This document shows positions 42,890 to 56,049 of a stretch of DNA of 64,000 bases, one piece after another. Every line of letters starts with the position of its first letter. Position 1 is the stretch's first letter. The stretch is taken from the NCBI GenBank assembly GCA_004352715.1, contig SCFE01000078.1:845323-909322 (forward strand). The letters run 5' to 3'. Both the position numbers and the translations under genes were made by a program. Under the pieces are notes generated by a model. It saw only the letters and a program-made list of their open reading frames with translations. It had not been told where the DNA came from and searched no databases. Source of the stretch: Hofstenia miamia. Lineage: Eukaryota > Xenacoelomorpha > Acoela.

Positions 42890-45447
42890 AAAATACCTAA
42901 GTAAAAGGACATATTAAATGCAATATATTCACACATAAATAATTCTTCTATTTGAAAAATCATTAGGCTAATATTTTTACAATATCTATAGTCTAGCGGA
43001 GTGATGATTTACAATTCCAATTTACAACATTTTGAACAATTGTTGAATAAAGTTGCACATTAATTTGAACTTATCAACAGTTTGCAAAGTGTTAACAATT
43101 GGATGGAAATTTTTCAAAGTCCATTCTTTAATTTTTCATAATTGTATGCCAACTTTTGATTAATATGAAAAATCAGAATACATGTAATGAATTAAAACGT
43201 ATAACTTTAAGTAATTTCTTAAAATAAGAGAAAAATCAATATACTTAAAAATCTAAGCGATATGTAATTATTAGTTCTCACCACTGAAATTTCAAATGTT
43301 GTGCACTTCTATTATTGAAATGGTTGATCAAGGTTTTCTAAGTTTTAACATCATTATGATTCTATGCCAATATTTAAACAGATTCGAACAGCAATTAATT
43401 AAAAAAGGAAGTTTTTCATGTCTTGGTATTAGATGCTTTCCCATACCTTTTGGTTAATTTCCCCCTTGAAATTATTTTAGATTATGATTTTCTTGTCCAT
43501 CTCGTTTTTTTGCTAAAGCGGATTTCTGTGGTAAAATATATTGGTACGCCAAGCAAAGAGGGGGAGTGAAATTTTAGCATATTAAGATAAAATAAAACAA
43601 ATTGCTTCTCAAATATATTGACTTACAAAATGAACTTAATTTTCCCATTACAATGCGTGTAAGAGACACGTCTAACAATTTGATTTAACATTTGTTATAA
43701 TATTCAAACAATTATAATTAATAATCAGTATAGGATTAGAACTAGATGGACGAGATCAGTAGGCTTGGGATCCAATTTTACTGAGTTGGACAGAAGTTGC
43801 AAAATAAGCACGGGACGCGGACAAAAAATGTGTTGTCCCACACGTCTCTAAAACTACTAAAAACACCTAACTGCGTTGTGATTCGTAAATATAGACATCT
43901 AAAATAGACTTCTATTCTTGAGTATTACAGGGGAGTCGACTAAAAATATGCGTAATCACGGCAAATTTACAAAAAATACTCTGAAAACTGAATATTAGCA
44001 AGTATTTGTGATTTAATCACATCGTAAGGCGAGCCGTAGGCCTTCAAAAAATTACTTTTCATTCAAGATACTAATATTGTCTTGCTAGTAAATAGTATTC
44101 CGTTTAACTTACGAGTGAATTAAGTTTTCAGCATTTCGTGCCTCATTGATCTCAGATAGATTTTATTATATAATTAAGCAATTTTGTAATATGCATGTAG
44201 ATTTATAGCTAGGTATGTGATCATTTTATAATGATTCCCAATTTTTATGATCGAAAATAAATAACCTACCGTTTGCTTCAATAACCATATACAAATAATA
44301 TGCTTGAAGTAAACATTAGAGTAATATGTGCATTCATATTGTCTATAGATATTCAATCCCTTAACTTTTCAACAGTGTGATTATTCAAAGCATTCCAACA
44401 AATGACTCTTTCAATAAAACGATGTAATTTATACCAAAGAGAGTACTTTTCAGAATGCATTAAAAGTATCATGTCCCCAATATTTATGATTTTCAAGCTG
44501 TTATAAAAGAATGAGCGTTATTTGACTTGGAATCTATGACTTGAGGTTTAGTAGTACAAACAATAGTAGTAAAATTATGTCGCAGTTATAGTTCTATTTA
44601 ACACTAATTCTAGTAGGAATTCTTCAAAATCTGTGATAGTTTGCTCAGAATATTTGTAAATGCTTATACCTCACGAACTAATAAAATATATAAATCTGAA
44701 AATAAAGAATTTTGTGTATTCGTTGTAGTTGATCTTTAATGCGAGAACCTGTCGGTACTTCTGACTTTGAACACGACGCAACTGGGCGGGTTCACACTCA
44801 CCCTGTTTTTTCAAAAAAGTGAAATATTTTAGGGTAGTTGTTTTTTCCATGGGCATTAGAGCGATCAATATCTGAACATTAGGTACGGTAAGAATTTGAA
44901 TTAGTCTTCCTCGTTGAAAAAAATATTTTTATATACTTCAGGCTCAGTGATCATTCTTAGCACAAAACATCATCATTACATAAGTTCGCAAAAAACCATA
45001 GATTTTTGATATCAAAGGGTTTTCAATATTTCTTAACAGGTTTAGATAAACTAATTCAAAATTTTGCACAATGCGGTTTGTTACTTTAAGATAACCCTAG
45101 TAAAAATAGGATTAAATGATACTTCAGCAAAATGAAATTAGTCGTTCCAATGGTGTAATGGAAATCTTAAGTAAAGACAATTATTTGTAGGATTGCAACG
45201 AATGAATGAGCCCTATAATGAATGCAGTTATATACAAGAAAATGTATCAAAATAATTTTGATTGATTATTCAATATTAAGTCTCCAAATTAAACTGTTTC
45301 TTTCTATTAATGTACAACTACTAGTTAGCTATGATAAAATATTTTCTAGAATGTTATAAGAATTCCTACAGAACATTATTTTGTTCTTATTTAACTGTAA
45401 TTCACGAATTACGTGTAACAACCTCTCCAAAGAATATCTCTTTCAAT
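42890..45447. other. Spacer between SLC66A1 and its paralogue, part 1
   Basis: AT-rich with no gene recognised. A small higher-GC patch lies at 43740-43850. Confidence 0.4.
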
Positions 45448-46800
45448 TAGAGATGTGACTTACAACATTTTTGTTCTAACCCTGTCCTGACCTGATTTAG
45501 CAGTGTTCTGCCCTGTTGTATCCTGTCTTGTCCTGATTAACAGAAATTCGAAAGTTTATCTTATGCAATTGCTCTATAAGAAATAAAATGTAAGATAGCG
45601 CTACATATCGATTTTGTCTATGTGAGACGTGCTATGTGGCAAAATAATGAAAAATGAGTTAAGTGTTTGAGAACAATGAAGAGTTGACAATGTTTATTTT
45701 GCAATTAGTACTAAGTAGCATCCTTAACCTGTTTTATATATGAAATCGATTGGCAAGACACCAAAAATGCCATAATAGCAGTTTTTGCTTAGACAATGAC
45801 GATATAAAGGTTGGTTGTAGTCTCGCATTTTTAAATTTCTACATTTTCATCGATACAATACACTGAGAGCTGCAGAATGCCATGGTGTTGCATTAAACTT
45901 GCGTTTAATTTACACCTAATTTACGATTCAAGTTTCTTACCATTTAATTCTAACGCTATTAAATTGATAAGAACTCATTCTTTAGTTTTTTTGAGAACTG
46001 ATGAGATTAGATTAATACTTTATAAATAACAAAAAAGCTTGAAACTAAGTAGACTGCAAGTGTGATAAGTAAGTGTAATCGTTCAATGTGTTCACTGTTG
46101 ACAAGCGAAACTGCCATGCAACGGTCGAAAATGTACTCGTAGCAAATCTTTAGGTAAATCATTCACTTCATCAATAATGGTTTGTTTCAATTATTGGATA
46201 GCTGATGTATTATTTAAACACTTAATTTCAAATATTCACAGAAGAAATTATCACAGGGGCTTAGGACTGGTGACCATGAGGCTACTGTATCTTATGAAAT
46301 TAAATAGTAAAATGCAAGTTATTTTGAATTGCAACCAAAAAGACAGTAGGCAAAAGAAATCATTATGCTATACGAATTATAAAACCCTATGGTATTATGC
46401 ATCTTTTGGTCTATTGCATTTTTGAAAATACTAGAAAATTAAAAATGGGAGACAATTCAAAACTTGCATAATTCTATTCCCAACCTGCACAAAGATCATC
46501 CTAATCCATGATTATATTGAAATGTAATATGTAAGCAAAAGATCAACATAGGCTATTTTTAAGAAGTAAAGGTTGTTTTCTAATAGAGTAATTCCTTAAA
46601 ATGTAGTGTCGCATCATATAGAACAATGTATTAGATTTCAACAACAACAAAACTTTGTAGCCAAAGATGTTAACTTAAAATCTCTAACCAATGTAAACTG
46701 TTGGAGCTATTAATCATGCAGTAGCTTAGGGATTATAACTTCAAACGATTTGTACAAAATGTCCTGATTTGTCTGACCTGACCTGTCCTGATATCCTATC
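45448..46800. mobile_element. hAT-type remnant with CCTGTCCTGA words
   Basis: Starts TAGAGATGTGACTTAC, a hAT-like terminus. CTGTCCTGA/GACCTG words cluster at 45480-45540 and again at 46758-46795, as expected of subterminal repeats at two ends. No matching inverted end was found. Confidence 0.45.
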
Positions 46801-47110
46801 CAGCCTCAATACTAGTTTCAATATACAAATACTTAATGGTTTCTCTGCTGTTCTATTTTTTACAAGATGGAACTCAATAGTAATTTGTACAATAGCTTCA
46901 TGTAACAAAAGTGTTACAGAAAAATTTGAAAAAAACTTTTTGTCAAAAATAATCTCTTCACCAATACCCTTCAGTAAATATCTCAAACCATTAGCGTCAG
47001 GAAAGTTACATGGAACTGAAAAAGTTATCATTATATCGGTCGATTATATTTCCCTAAATAACTTTAAGTCCTTAACGAAGGAAGGAAAAATTTTAGTCAA
47101 TCAAATATGA
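46769..47110 (+). pseudogene. Possible hAT transposase fragment
   Basis: A 113-codon frame that includes VLFFTRWNSIVICTI. The TRWNS motif is common in hAT transposases. It begins in the CCTGTCCTGA patch. No other hAT landmark is visible, so this is tentative. Confidence 0.3.
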
Positions 47111-50100
47111 CAAAGCCTAGCTTCAAATAATATAAATTCAAAACAATACCAGTGCAAACTCAAATGTCAATGAAAATAGTGTCCCAACTCAAGATCAAAT
47201 GGCAATATAAAAAAAGGCACACCACACATGCAAATATGACCACATCGTATCGAAAGCTTAAATGGAAAAAACTAATAAGTGCAATAACTACTTCACTTTT
47301 CAGAACAGAGGCGGTTTCATTTCATCATTGCAAGAACAACTACAGATATCTTTAGTTGTCCTTGATCATTGATATATAATGGAACCGATGTACGCAAATA
47401 AATCAAAGGCTATTAAATGATAAAGAAAAATTTGTGTCATTGCAGATTTAGTAATTCAGATAGTGAGTGATGATATATATATATATATATATTAATATTT
47501 ATGTGAAAATTATATAAATAAATTTATTTATATTTACATGATTCATATATACATGTGATTCTTGTCGACTTCTCATCCGTATATATGATTTTTGAAATTT
47601 CTTACGTTTTAGACAAACATGCTTATTCTTAAAAATTTTTCTGTTGATGGGAAACTGATTTATTAGTATCACAGCAGAGTAAATGAAGGAAATCGCATTT
47701 TTTATTTATCTATGTATTTTGCTCTAGCCAGGGCTATGCTAGAAAGAGGTTCAATCCCTTTTGTTAAAAATTGACATTTTGACAGTGCAATAGTGGTAAT
47801 GGCACACAAACGGTTAGTTTGCCTGGTATTCGGAGCAGTCTCCTCCCGGCTTCTTTCACGTGTTATATTATGTATCTATACGATTAAGTATAACTGGTTA
47901 AAAGTTTTAGAACGGGCCGAACACGGGTCCGTTTTCCTTGCATGTTTTTTTACGAATCATATCTTTAAAATTCAAAAATTTTGGTAAAGTTAAAATTTAT
48001 ATGATTCATTTTAAGGGATATCACTGCAGAGAGTAACTTTAACCAGATTTGCTGCTACATACTCAACTCTAAGAACACATTGCATGCATATTTAAACGCT
48101 TGCGATAGCTGACGAATTTCTGCAATTATTTACAGAGAACATACATGCGAACTATCAATTTATGACAATGTTAATGAACAAATAAGCAAACAGGATAAAA
48201 ATCGCCTACACCAGAAGTTACCCTTGCAAGGTCAAAAATGAAATAGAAAGAAATTAAGAAAAATAGAACTAAACTCTACAAACAATGTTGGCTTAGCATT
48301 CACTCGCAACAATAGAAACTATGTTAGACGACTTGTAAATCTGTATACAGTAATCTTTCTCTTATAACTAGGTAAACATTAGGTCAGAAGTTTAGTTGCG
48401 ATTTCAAATTTAACTCCTGGGCATATAAACATTTAGAAATATTTTTCTTCAAACTGAATTCAAAATTGATTAAGTTTCAAGAGTGAAATGGCTTGGGAAG
48501 TGTTTTTGCTGAATAACATTCTTTGGACAGTGAAAATAGTACATACTGAAGCACCTCTCAAAACTAACAGTCGTTGCTGAGATCTAGTACTTTCTCGACA
48601 CAGGCAGCAATCGTTGGTAAGATGCGGTGTTCTTCTTACACCATTTCAGAGAGCGTGTCGAGGGTTGTTATTCGATCACATTTTTGAATTTTAGCATTTC
48701 TTCAGAGACCATCGGGGCATGAGTCAATTTTCACAAAAGTTGAGACAACTTGAACAATTTTGCATTTGTAGGTTCAGCGTCTTTGTCATCACCTTCTATG
48801 GGATGCACAACAGGTAAAATTTGAATAAGAGAATGGCATTGACTATAAAAAATTAAAAAAATTTTAAGCGGTTAAAAGAAACTAACAGGTTAACTTATTA
48901 ATCGCCGCTAGCTCTACCAACAACACTAACACTAATGCCTCCAAACACGGCCGTGCTCCAAAGTGACTATTTTGCAGGCCCAAACTACATGTTAACCAAA
49001 TTACTCTTTCCTTTATTTTCATTGATTAGGGCGTCGATGGCCTCTTTCTGTGATAACATTGTTTTACAGAAGTGCATCATATACTAGCACAGACGGCAGA
49101 ATCATTTACTATTTATTATATTCAAAGAAGATCTTCTTTTGAGCAAAATAAATAAGACTTTTCCAAAATTAAATTGACATCTAGGAAAGTATTTATCCAA
49201 AAGCAAAAATAAATAGAAAAGTAGTTGTTCGGTGCTATCAATGACACTTATGCGAAAAATGGATGAGCAAGAAGACCGTGGTGTAACTCAAACGGAAATA
49301 ACATGCAACAAACAATAAAAAGACGTGCAAAATTTACACGTAGACAACAATGAAAAGATTTTCAAACCAAGGATCATCTCTTGAAATAATCGAAACAAAT
49401 TAAAAATTCCACATCAATGTTTAGCAAGTATCATGCGATGCAGATAATTACGAACCCAAATGTCGTTCTGAGAAACTTCATCAAGCATACAAATATATCA
49501 AAGGTTACAGCAAAAATTTGTTTCTCAAAAAATTAACGAATGAATATTTAAATTAGGTCTCAATGGAAAATATTATAGCCTAACATTATAACTGCTAGCT
49601 GTCTACAATTTCATAATAACTTATTTAGAGAACTGATTCCACAACTAACAATTCCTCACAAAATGACAACATCAGTTTGTATAATGTGTTTGTGTAATGT
49701 GAATAACATTCTGATCATATGGGGTGCCATTATTATTAACCTGGATTTTACTAGGATTTGTAGCGCAGTTATATACATATATATAAATTTATATATATAT
49801 ATATATATATTCTATCATCGTTACGGTTAGTATAACCATAGCATAGAGCAAATTATTACATTCTAACAGACTAGTATCTACTCTCGAGTAGGCAGAAATA
49901 TTCGATTTACCATGATTTAACTGCACGTGTAACGTAAGAAAACAACCTATTCACATTCAATGAGACATTATAGTAATTACGAAAGATCGAGAATACTAGT
50001 GTACCATTCAGAACACAAAAGTACCATTAAGAATTGAGCCAACTAGCTAAAATCCAGGGAAAAACGAGCCTACGCTTCCATCTAGGACTCCGAGGCGACC

Positions 50101-51426
50101 TACCAGACAATACACCTCCGCGCTGTCTCCATCTTCCCCAGTTCGGATATAACTAAGCATTACCATTACTTTCATTTACAAATATAACAGAGAGTAACTG
50201 AATAAAATTGTAGTAAAACTTTTATTAACTGTTGCGCACACCAATGCTCTATTTATACATAAAAAGATAAATAAAATAAAACAAAATATCCTGCCATTGG
50301 CAAAGCTAAAATAATGTTTACAATGGTGTCTTTGAGCATGACTAAAATTTAAATGGCAGCCAACTAGGCAATTGCTTGTAGACTCCTAGCGGTGAAAAAG
50401 GTGACGCCATATAGNATATATATGAATATATATACTGTATATATATATATATATATTTTGGGGCCAAGCCCAGCCCGGCCCAAATTATTTTTCTCTTATG
50501 CCATTGATAGTCTTTTGTTTACCAAATAGCATTGATTGTGATTTTCAAAAATGTTACCAATGACGACAAAAATTTTCTAAATTGTTTAAAATTTGTGCAT
50601 AGATTAAACTAATATTGCTCAGTTTTTTTAACTTTTTGTTGGTTTCTTCCTAAAATTGTTAAGCGCTTTCATCTCACAAATTAATAAAATCTCAAAAATC
50701 TGCTTATATTTTAATCTTTTGCTTAGACTTCTATGGAAAACATAAATTGTTGCTATTCACTCAACATCTATATAACACCTTATCTCGACCTTCTTCAGAG
50801 TTTCTCTTAGCGAAAGCAGGATTCGTTTTGAACAAATATCAATTGTTGTTGTCTGATGAAAACAAATACAATGCTTTCTCAAAAACTGATTGAAGAATAA
50901 TTGCCTCTGTTTTATTCAAACTTGATGCTTGAAAAAATTCACCTACTTTTATGATGTCTTAAAATTCAGATTAAAGCAGCCTAAGATAAATGACAGGAAG
51001 GGCCATGCTAACTTTTATTGCAGAACCCACACTTAGTTGTGATTCTCGGCTTGTTATACATTTTACTGACCTGGATATAATATTTGTTTAAATGAATAAT
51101 CAGTTAAATAGTTAGCAAATCTTTATTTTAATGATTTTCTGAATTTTTTTAATATTTGGCTATATGGATTATACAATTAAAATACTTAGATCAAATTCAA
51201 AGCCAAAAACAGTCAATAAAAATTTTCATTTATGATTGATTGAAGGCATTTCAAATACACATTTTGCTTTTTTCAGAACCCTAAATGTACAAAGTGTATA
51301 TAGAGCATTACAAGTAAACCTTTCACAAATTTTAATAAAATTTACACACAAATAAATTCAACAATCAAACAATTATATCTCAAAACAAACACTAATGATT
51401 CCATTGATACGAATTGTAAAATCTCT
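47111..51426. other. Spacer, part 2
   Basis: No gene recognised. It includes (TA)n arrays at about 47470-47492, 49777-49810 and 50416-50457, a GC-rich island at 50030-50160, and a GCCC-rich patch at 50458-50485. Confidence 0.4.
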
Positions 51427-51456
51427 TCAACGATACTTGTAGAATTGCCAAAGTGC
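51427..51456 (-). CDS. SLC66A1: SLC66A1 paralogue exon 7 (terminal micro-exon)
   Basis: Nine codons and stop, ALWQFYKYR, after acceptor TTTAG. It is three codons shorter than the sister exon. Confidence 0.78.
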   Translation of the reverse strand, partial: ALWQFYKYR

Positions 51457-53728
51457 CTAAATCAAGGAATTTGACACTTAAAAATGTTTTAGGTTTTAAT
51501 GATTGAAAATCATTGAAATTGTATTGATGACATTCATTTCTGAGCACAATATAATTAGTATATTATCAAAATGGATATTTCTAAAAAATACTATTGAATC
51601 CAAGAAGATGTAACCGAATGTATTTGCAAGCCAAGGTGCATGTTTGAGGATAAAAATACCACTTGTACTGATTATGAGCAAGGATCCAACATATGTCAAA
51701 TTCCCAGCAATAAGCAAACAAAATAATCCAAGGGACACACCGTCGGTAGTTTTCCGGAAATACTAAAGCATATTTACACATAAAATTATGCATAAAATCT
51801 TACATTGCGGAAGAGTTGGAATATACGTCCAATAGCACCACTGGTAAAGCTCAGTATTCCAAAAATATATCCTGTTGTTTCAGTGGCATTCTAAGTAATG
51901 CGTTTATATTAATAAGAGTTACATTTTATTCTTTGTTAAATAGTAAGCATTGCTTAACAATTTTCACAGTATAACAATGCAAAAATAACTATATATATAA
52001 GGAAATTTGTATTTATTCAAAATGAATTGTTTACTATAGGAACTGGGGGAGCGTTCCAGAGTTAATATATTTTAAAGCTGCAGGTAGGAATGTTTTTGAG
52101 TATCTCTTATCATACATTTTTTAAAATAAAATTTAGTTCTTTGTTTGACTTTTTGAATACTTTAGTCTTTAATGCATGGGATGAAGATTGTCAGCGTAGA
52201 TTTTCATTGCATACTTCTTAAACATTTTATTGAAAGTGTAATTCAAGTATGAAATTTTTGCATATAGCTTAATTGGTTTCCTTAATATCTTATGATTGTT
52301 TTCCGTTATTCCAGGTATCCAAACCACCGATGCATATAAATAAATTGGTTGAATATATGTCTTAAAAATGAGCGACTTATTAGCTGGTACTAGAAATTCT
52401 ATTAAGAATTTCGTGCCAATAACGTATGTATAAACTTTCCTAGTGACAGCATCTACCTGGTAATTCCAACCAATATCTTTATTCAATATAATACCCAAAT
52501 ATTTCGTTTGTTTCACAGACGGAAACCTAAAATTCCCATACTCTGTGCTACTTTTAATTACCTCTGACATCATTATTGGGTTTTTTTATTATGATGTGGC
52601 AAAGTCATTATTACAGAGGTATTCTGATTTATGATGAGATCATTCTCTTTAGAAACTCCTTAATATTTTCATTTGTCCGCCATACATCTGTCTCAATTTT
52701 CGACTTGGTAAGTATATTGGTAATACATGTATCATTTTGCAATATTTTGCAATATCAGCTTTAAAGGATACGATAGGCACTCTGTACGAATTTCGTAAGA
52801 TGTATGAATAATACACCCGACAGAGGTTCCCCTTGAGGTAATCCTACACTTACTGGTATCTTCTCTTTATAATTATTTTTTGCCTTTTTAAGCATTGATT
52901 AAAGTTTGATATGTAACTCTGCGTCCATTTAGCCATCCATGGCGAACATAAACACAATCTATTGACCATGCGATTTTGTAGGACAGTGTTAATAGCTCTG
53001 CTATAATAAAAATGCCACTTTGGAATTTAGTGCTGAAATTACTTTATCAACTAGATATATTAAAGAATCTGTCGTTGATCTCTCCTGCTTATAAGCAATT
53101 TGATTGGGTTCAGAATAATTTTCTCACTCTGGAATGCAATGCAACAACAATGGAATGTAAGCACCTAGCTGCAACAGGTGTTATGGTTACCGGCCTCCAA
53201 TGCTTATAATTGTTTTTATCAGGATTGGAAATTTCGGGATTGGAACTACCGATAGCTGATATCCATTTGGCAGGCTAGTAAAACTCTGATAGATGTTTTT
53301 GATATGTGTATACATAAGCTTTGCATATCTGATTTGTAAATTGCCTAAATAACAATGATGGCAGCATACTATTACTTGGAGTTGTATTAGACTTAACCTG
53401 CTTAAAAATATTTCGTAGCATTGATTCCGTTATTATTGGATCATCCTTAGTTACATTTATTTCACGTGTGTTGTCATCCTCATTAGATTTGTCGCTGTTA
53501 TAGGAAGTAAAAGCTATGTTTAATTCATGAGTCTAATCTATGTGTTTTCGATTTCAATCGTTTTCCCATCTCTCTATACAGTTGTTCCGTAGTGAAACCC
53601 TGAATTTCTTTTTGAGGTTGTATCCTTACCTATTTATTTATTTTTCTTTGTAAAGCACTAAGATCATGTTCCTCAGTATTTATATTTTTGACGTCCATAT
53701 CTCTAAAAAGATACCGGACCTTGTTATT

Positions 53729-53778
<50 letters not shown>

Positions 53779-54220
53779 CATACAATTAATGTAAAGCATC
53801 ATTAAAAAATACGTAATAAAATTTTGAAATCATACAGGAAATATTTCAGCGGCCAGAGATTTTCCCAATATTTTACGTGATTGAAACGTCAATGGTTGCT
53901 GAGTTGGGATAACATGATAACCAAAGATTAATATTGCTATTGAAAGGCCAATAGTTCCCTTTCCGACGTAAGAAGTATTTGGTTCTTCATCTATTAGACG
54001 TTCGTCTTCTACAAATAAACATTCAATTTTTTTTGATAGAAAAACTAATTCCATTAGTAAAATAATATCAAAAATTACAATAGCATTATTGTAGACATTA
54101 CTCAATATTCTCTTTCCACAAAAATACCACATTGATCGACACGCATGTTATTCTCTAAACGATCCCAAGCATTTTCAATCTTTGTGAACTTTTTTGAAAC
54201 CATTTTTATATTTAATAATA

Positions 54221-54271
<51 letters not shown>

Positions 54272-55077
54272 GCTACATTTATTTATATATCAAATATTTT
54301 TCTAGATGGCATTCAAATGATAATACTCTTTGAACTCTCTATGGATTATCTATTACTCTCCGTTAATGTCATGCCTTTATTATACTATTTAGGTATTTTT
54401 AGTTTTCTTTCATCTTACAGCTTTATAATAAGATAAGCGTTACAAACAGAATAAAAAAGGAATCTAATAAACTCTACATTTGTCACAGGAATTCATATAT
54501 GTCTTAATGTTTTTGGGCAAAATTTTTTTGACTGTTGTTGAATTGTAAAGAAGAGAGTAAGCGTTTGTATCCATATTTCCTACAATTGCCAACTAAAACA
54601 ATTACCTCTTGATTTCTGTTTTTATGTAATTTTCGGTAAAAAAAATCAGGTGTTTTAGATAAGTAGGGCAAAATTAATACAAATTGTCAAAAATTATATT
54701 TCTGCATGCTCTACATAATTATTGAGCATATAGTTGGCTGCAAAAAAAATGAGACTGAACACCTATTTTTTAACGCTTTGTGGAAACGTATTGAGACGTT
54801 TTAGAGGAAAACTATAAAAATAAAAGACAACGAGAATTTTGTGAACTTTAAAATGGTCAAACAAAAAAGTTAATTAATTAAACTGGTACTTCGTAATTAT
54901 TTGAAAACACTTACCAAAAAAATTGTTTTGCTTTGCAAAGTTTCTACTTGATTTCTTCGGAATGGAAACGTTGGAACAGCTTGAAAACGCCTTTGCGACA
55001 TCGCAAATTTCTCGATCAACTTATTTTCGAAAGCTGAAAAAAATTCGACAAGGAGAATNTTATATTTAATAATATAC

Positions 55078-55113
<36 letters not shown>

Positions 55114-56049
55114 CAGGAACTGTACCTAGAATATAACTTCCACATTCAACCACTTCAATTGTGCTTATGTTTATACATTAATGTAATATATTTATTTGTA
55201 CTATTATAAACACTAATAATTTCATCTTGAACTAAGAATAAGTGGTGAATGCTCTGGAAAATTGTTTCCTCGTTAATATGAGGTGCAACGTTACAACGAG
55301 GCTATGGCAATCCCAGGAGATTTCAAATGGATTGATCATATTGCTGTAAAATTTTCAGGAAAGTGCAAATCGTGTAAGGGAAATGTGAATGACAGGTCAA
55401 GAAAAAATCTGTATATTAATGATGCTTTTGGTAGTTACTATAAAAGGACTCTATCATTCGCTATTACTAAGCAACAGTTTGATTTGGTATTGTATAACAG
55501 TCTGTTCTGTTGATGGCAACAGCAAAGGGTTAGGGTTAGGGTTAACCATGATGAATAATAATTGGTAGTCGATAGATTCACCTTTGATATGCTCAATTAT
55601 ACCTCCTGAATGCATCAGCCAAGGCTCCAGCGATTTGTTTTACCTGAAGAAGATTTACATTATTGTTATAAATATTTGATGAATTGTTTAAAATTTACTT
55701 AGTAGTCTGCTATAACATAACAAGTAGATATTGGAGCAGAGTTGCGTAATGTACTAGTATTAACACTCCATTTTATTTGTTCCAGTTCTGGTAAGCTAGA
55801 ACGGATATATTAAGCATGTAAAAGTTTGCTTTGGTTAATGGTAATTGAAAGTCTCAAGTTACAATTGATAAAATTTCTAACACATAAAACAAATATAAAA
55901 ATATATGCATGCATATTTTAGGGTGTTAAGCCTTAAATATGAAACAAACCATTAAGCATCTGCGATCGTATGCGATTTCTTGTCTTATAATAGTAGTACT
56001 GCAATAAGAGTCCAAAGTCTTCCAGGACATAAGTTAATGCCGAAAATAC
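51427..56049 (-). CDS. SLC66A1: SLC66A1 (PQLC2) paralogue, exons 3-7 (5' part missing)
   Basis: Exons on the minus strand: 56049-55950, 54008-53836, 51890-51804, 51762-51592 and 51456-51427. They match SLC66A1 at 26353-42889 in phase and nearly in length (100, 173 versus 191, 87, 171, 30 versus 39). Landmarks: YVLEDFGLLLQYYYYKTRNR; FGYHVIPTQQPLTFQSRKI; ETTGYIFGILSFTSGAIGRI then FQLFRN; YFRKTTDGVSLGLFCLLIAG; LKHAPWLANTFGYIFLDSI; ALWQFYKYR stop. The open frames and splice sites are intact, so it may be functional. Exons 1-2 (first PQ loop) are not visible upstream; a 1-kb gap at 60275-61274 could hold them. The second PQ motif is again FQ. Confidence 0.85.
51592..51762 (-). CDS. SLC66A1: SLC66A1 paralogue exon 6
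   Basis: 171 nt, acceptor GCTTTAG, donor GTATTT; about 50 of 57 residues agree with the sister exon. Confidence 0.9.
51804..51890 (-). CDS. SLC66A1: SLC66A1 paralogue exon 5
   Basis: 87 nt, 29 codons as in the sister gene; acceptor TTACTTAG, donor GTAAGA. Confidence 0.9.
52169..53300 (-). mobile_element. Non-LTR retrotransposon RT fragment in the paralogue's intron
   Basis: Minus strand: motif B GLPQGEPLSGVLFIH (about 52800-52850), preceded by FIIAELLTLSYKIAWSIDCV and RHGWLNGRRVTYQTLINA; then QTKYLGIILNKDIGWNYQVD and YIQPIYLYASVVWIPGITEN to the stop at 52169. This is a Jockey/I-type C-terminal half. It lies between exons 4 and 5, with frameshifts. The plus-strand frames there are shadows. 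Confidence 0.75.
53727..53777. repeat. (TA)n array
   Basis: Pure TA in the intron, just 3' of exon 4 of the paralogue on the minus strand. Confidence 0.9.
53836..54008 (-). CDS. SLC66A1: SLC66A1 paralogue exon 4
   Basis: 173 nt, phase 1 to 0, DERLIDEEPNTSYVGKGTIG then LSIAILIFGYHVI; donor GTATGA. Confidence 0.88.
54222..54269. repeat. (TA)n array
   Basis: TA repeat; a related array with the same left flank appears at 55078-55111 after N 55059. Confidence 0.9.
54733..55058 (+). mobile_element. Tc1-like element, 5' end of a second copy
   Basis: Starts with the same GTTGGCTGCAAAAAAAATGA inverted repeat after TA (54731-54732). The transposase start at 54962 reads METLEQLENAFATSQISRST then YFRKLKKIRQGE, an intact first helix region. 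The contig ends at N 55059, so the rest is unseen. Confidence 0.85.
55274..55513 (+). CDS. Hypothetical open frame or exon
   Basis: About 80 codons, opening YEVQRYNEAMAIPGDFKWID and continuing FSGKCKSCKGNVNDRSRKNL. Composition is protein-like rather than low complexity, but I recognise no family and see no clear splice site. The first ATG is at 55304. Confidence 0.25.
55527..55544 (+). repeat. Short telomere-like (TTAGGG) run
   Basis: GGGTTAGGGTTAGGGTTA, three units. It is compatible with an old interstitial telomeric insertion or chance. Confidence 0.6.
55950..56049 (-). CDS. SLC66A1: SLC66A1 paralogue exon 3
   Basis: 100 nt, VFSALTYVLEDFGLLLQYYY onward; acceptor TATTTAG, donor GTTTGT, phase 0 to 1. 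Confidence 0.88.

Noticed and set aside
55565-55660. Extra SLC66A1 paralogue exon (IAGALADAF)
   Set aside because: It lies between exons 3 and 4, where the sister gene has none, and the similarity to the family is superficial.
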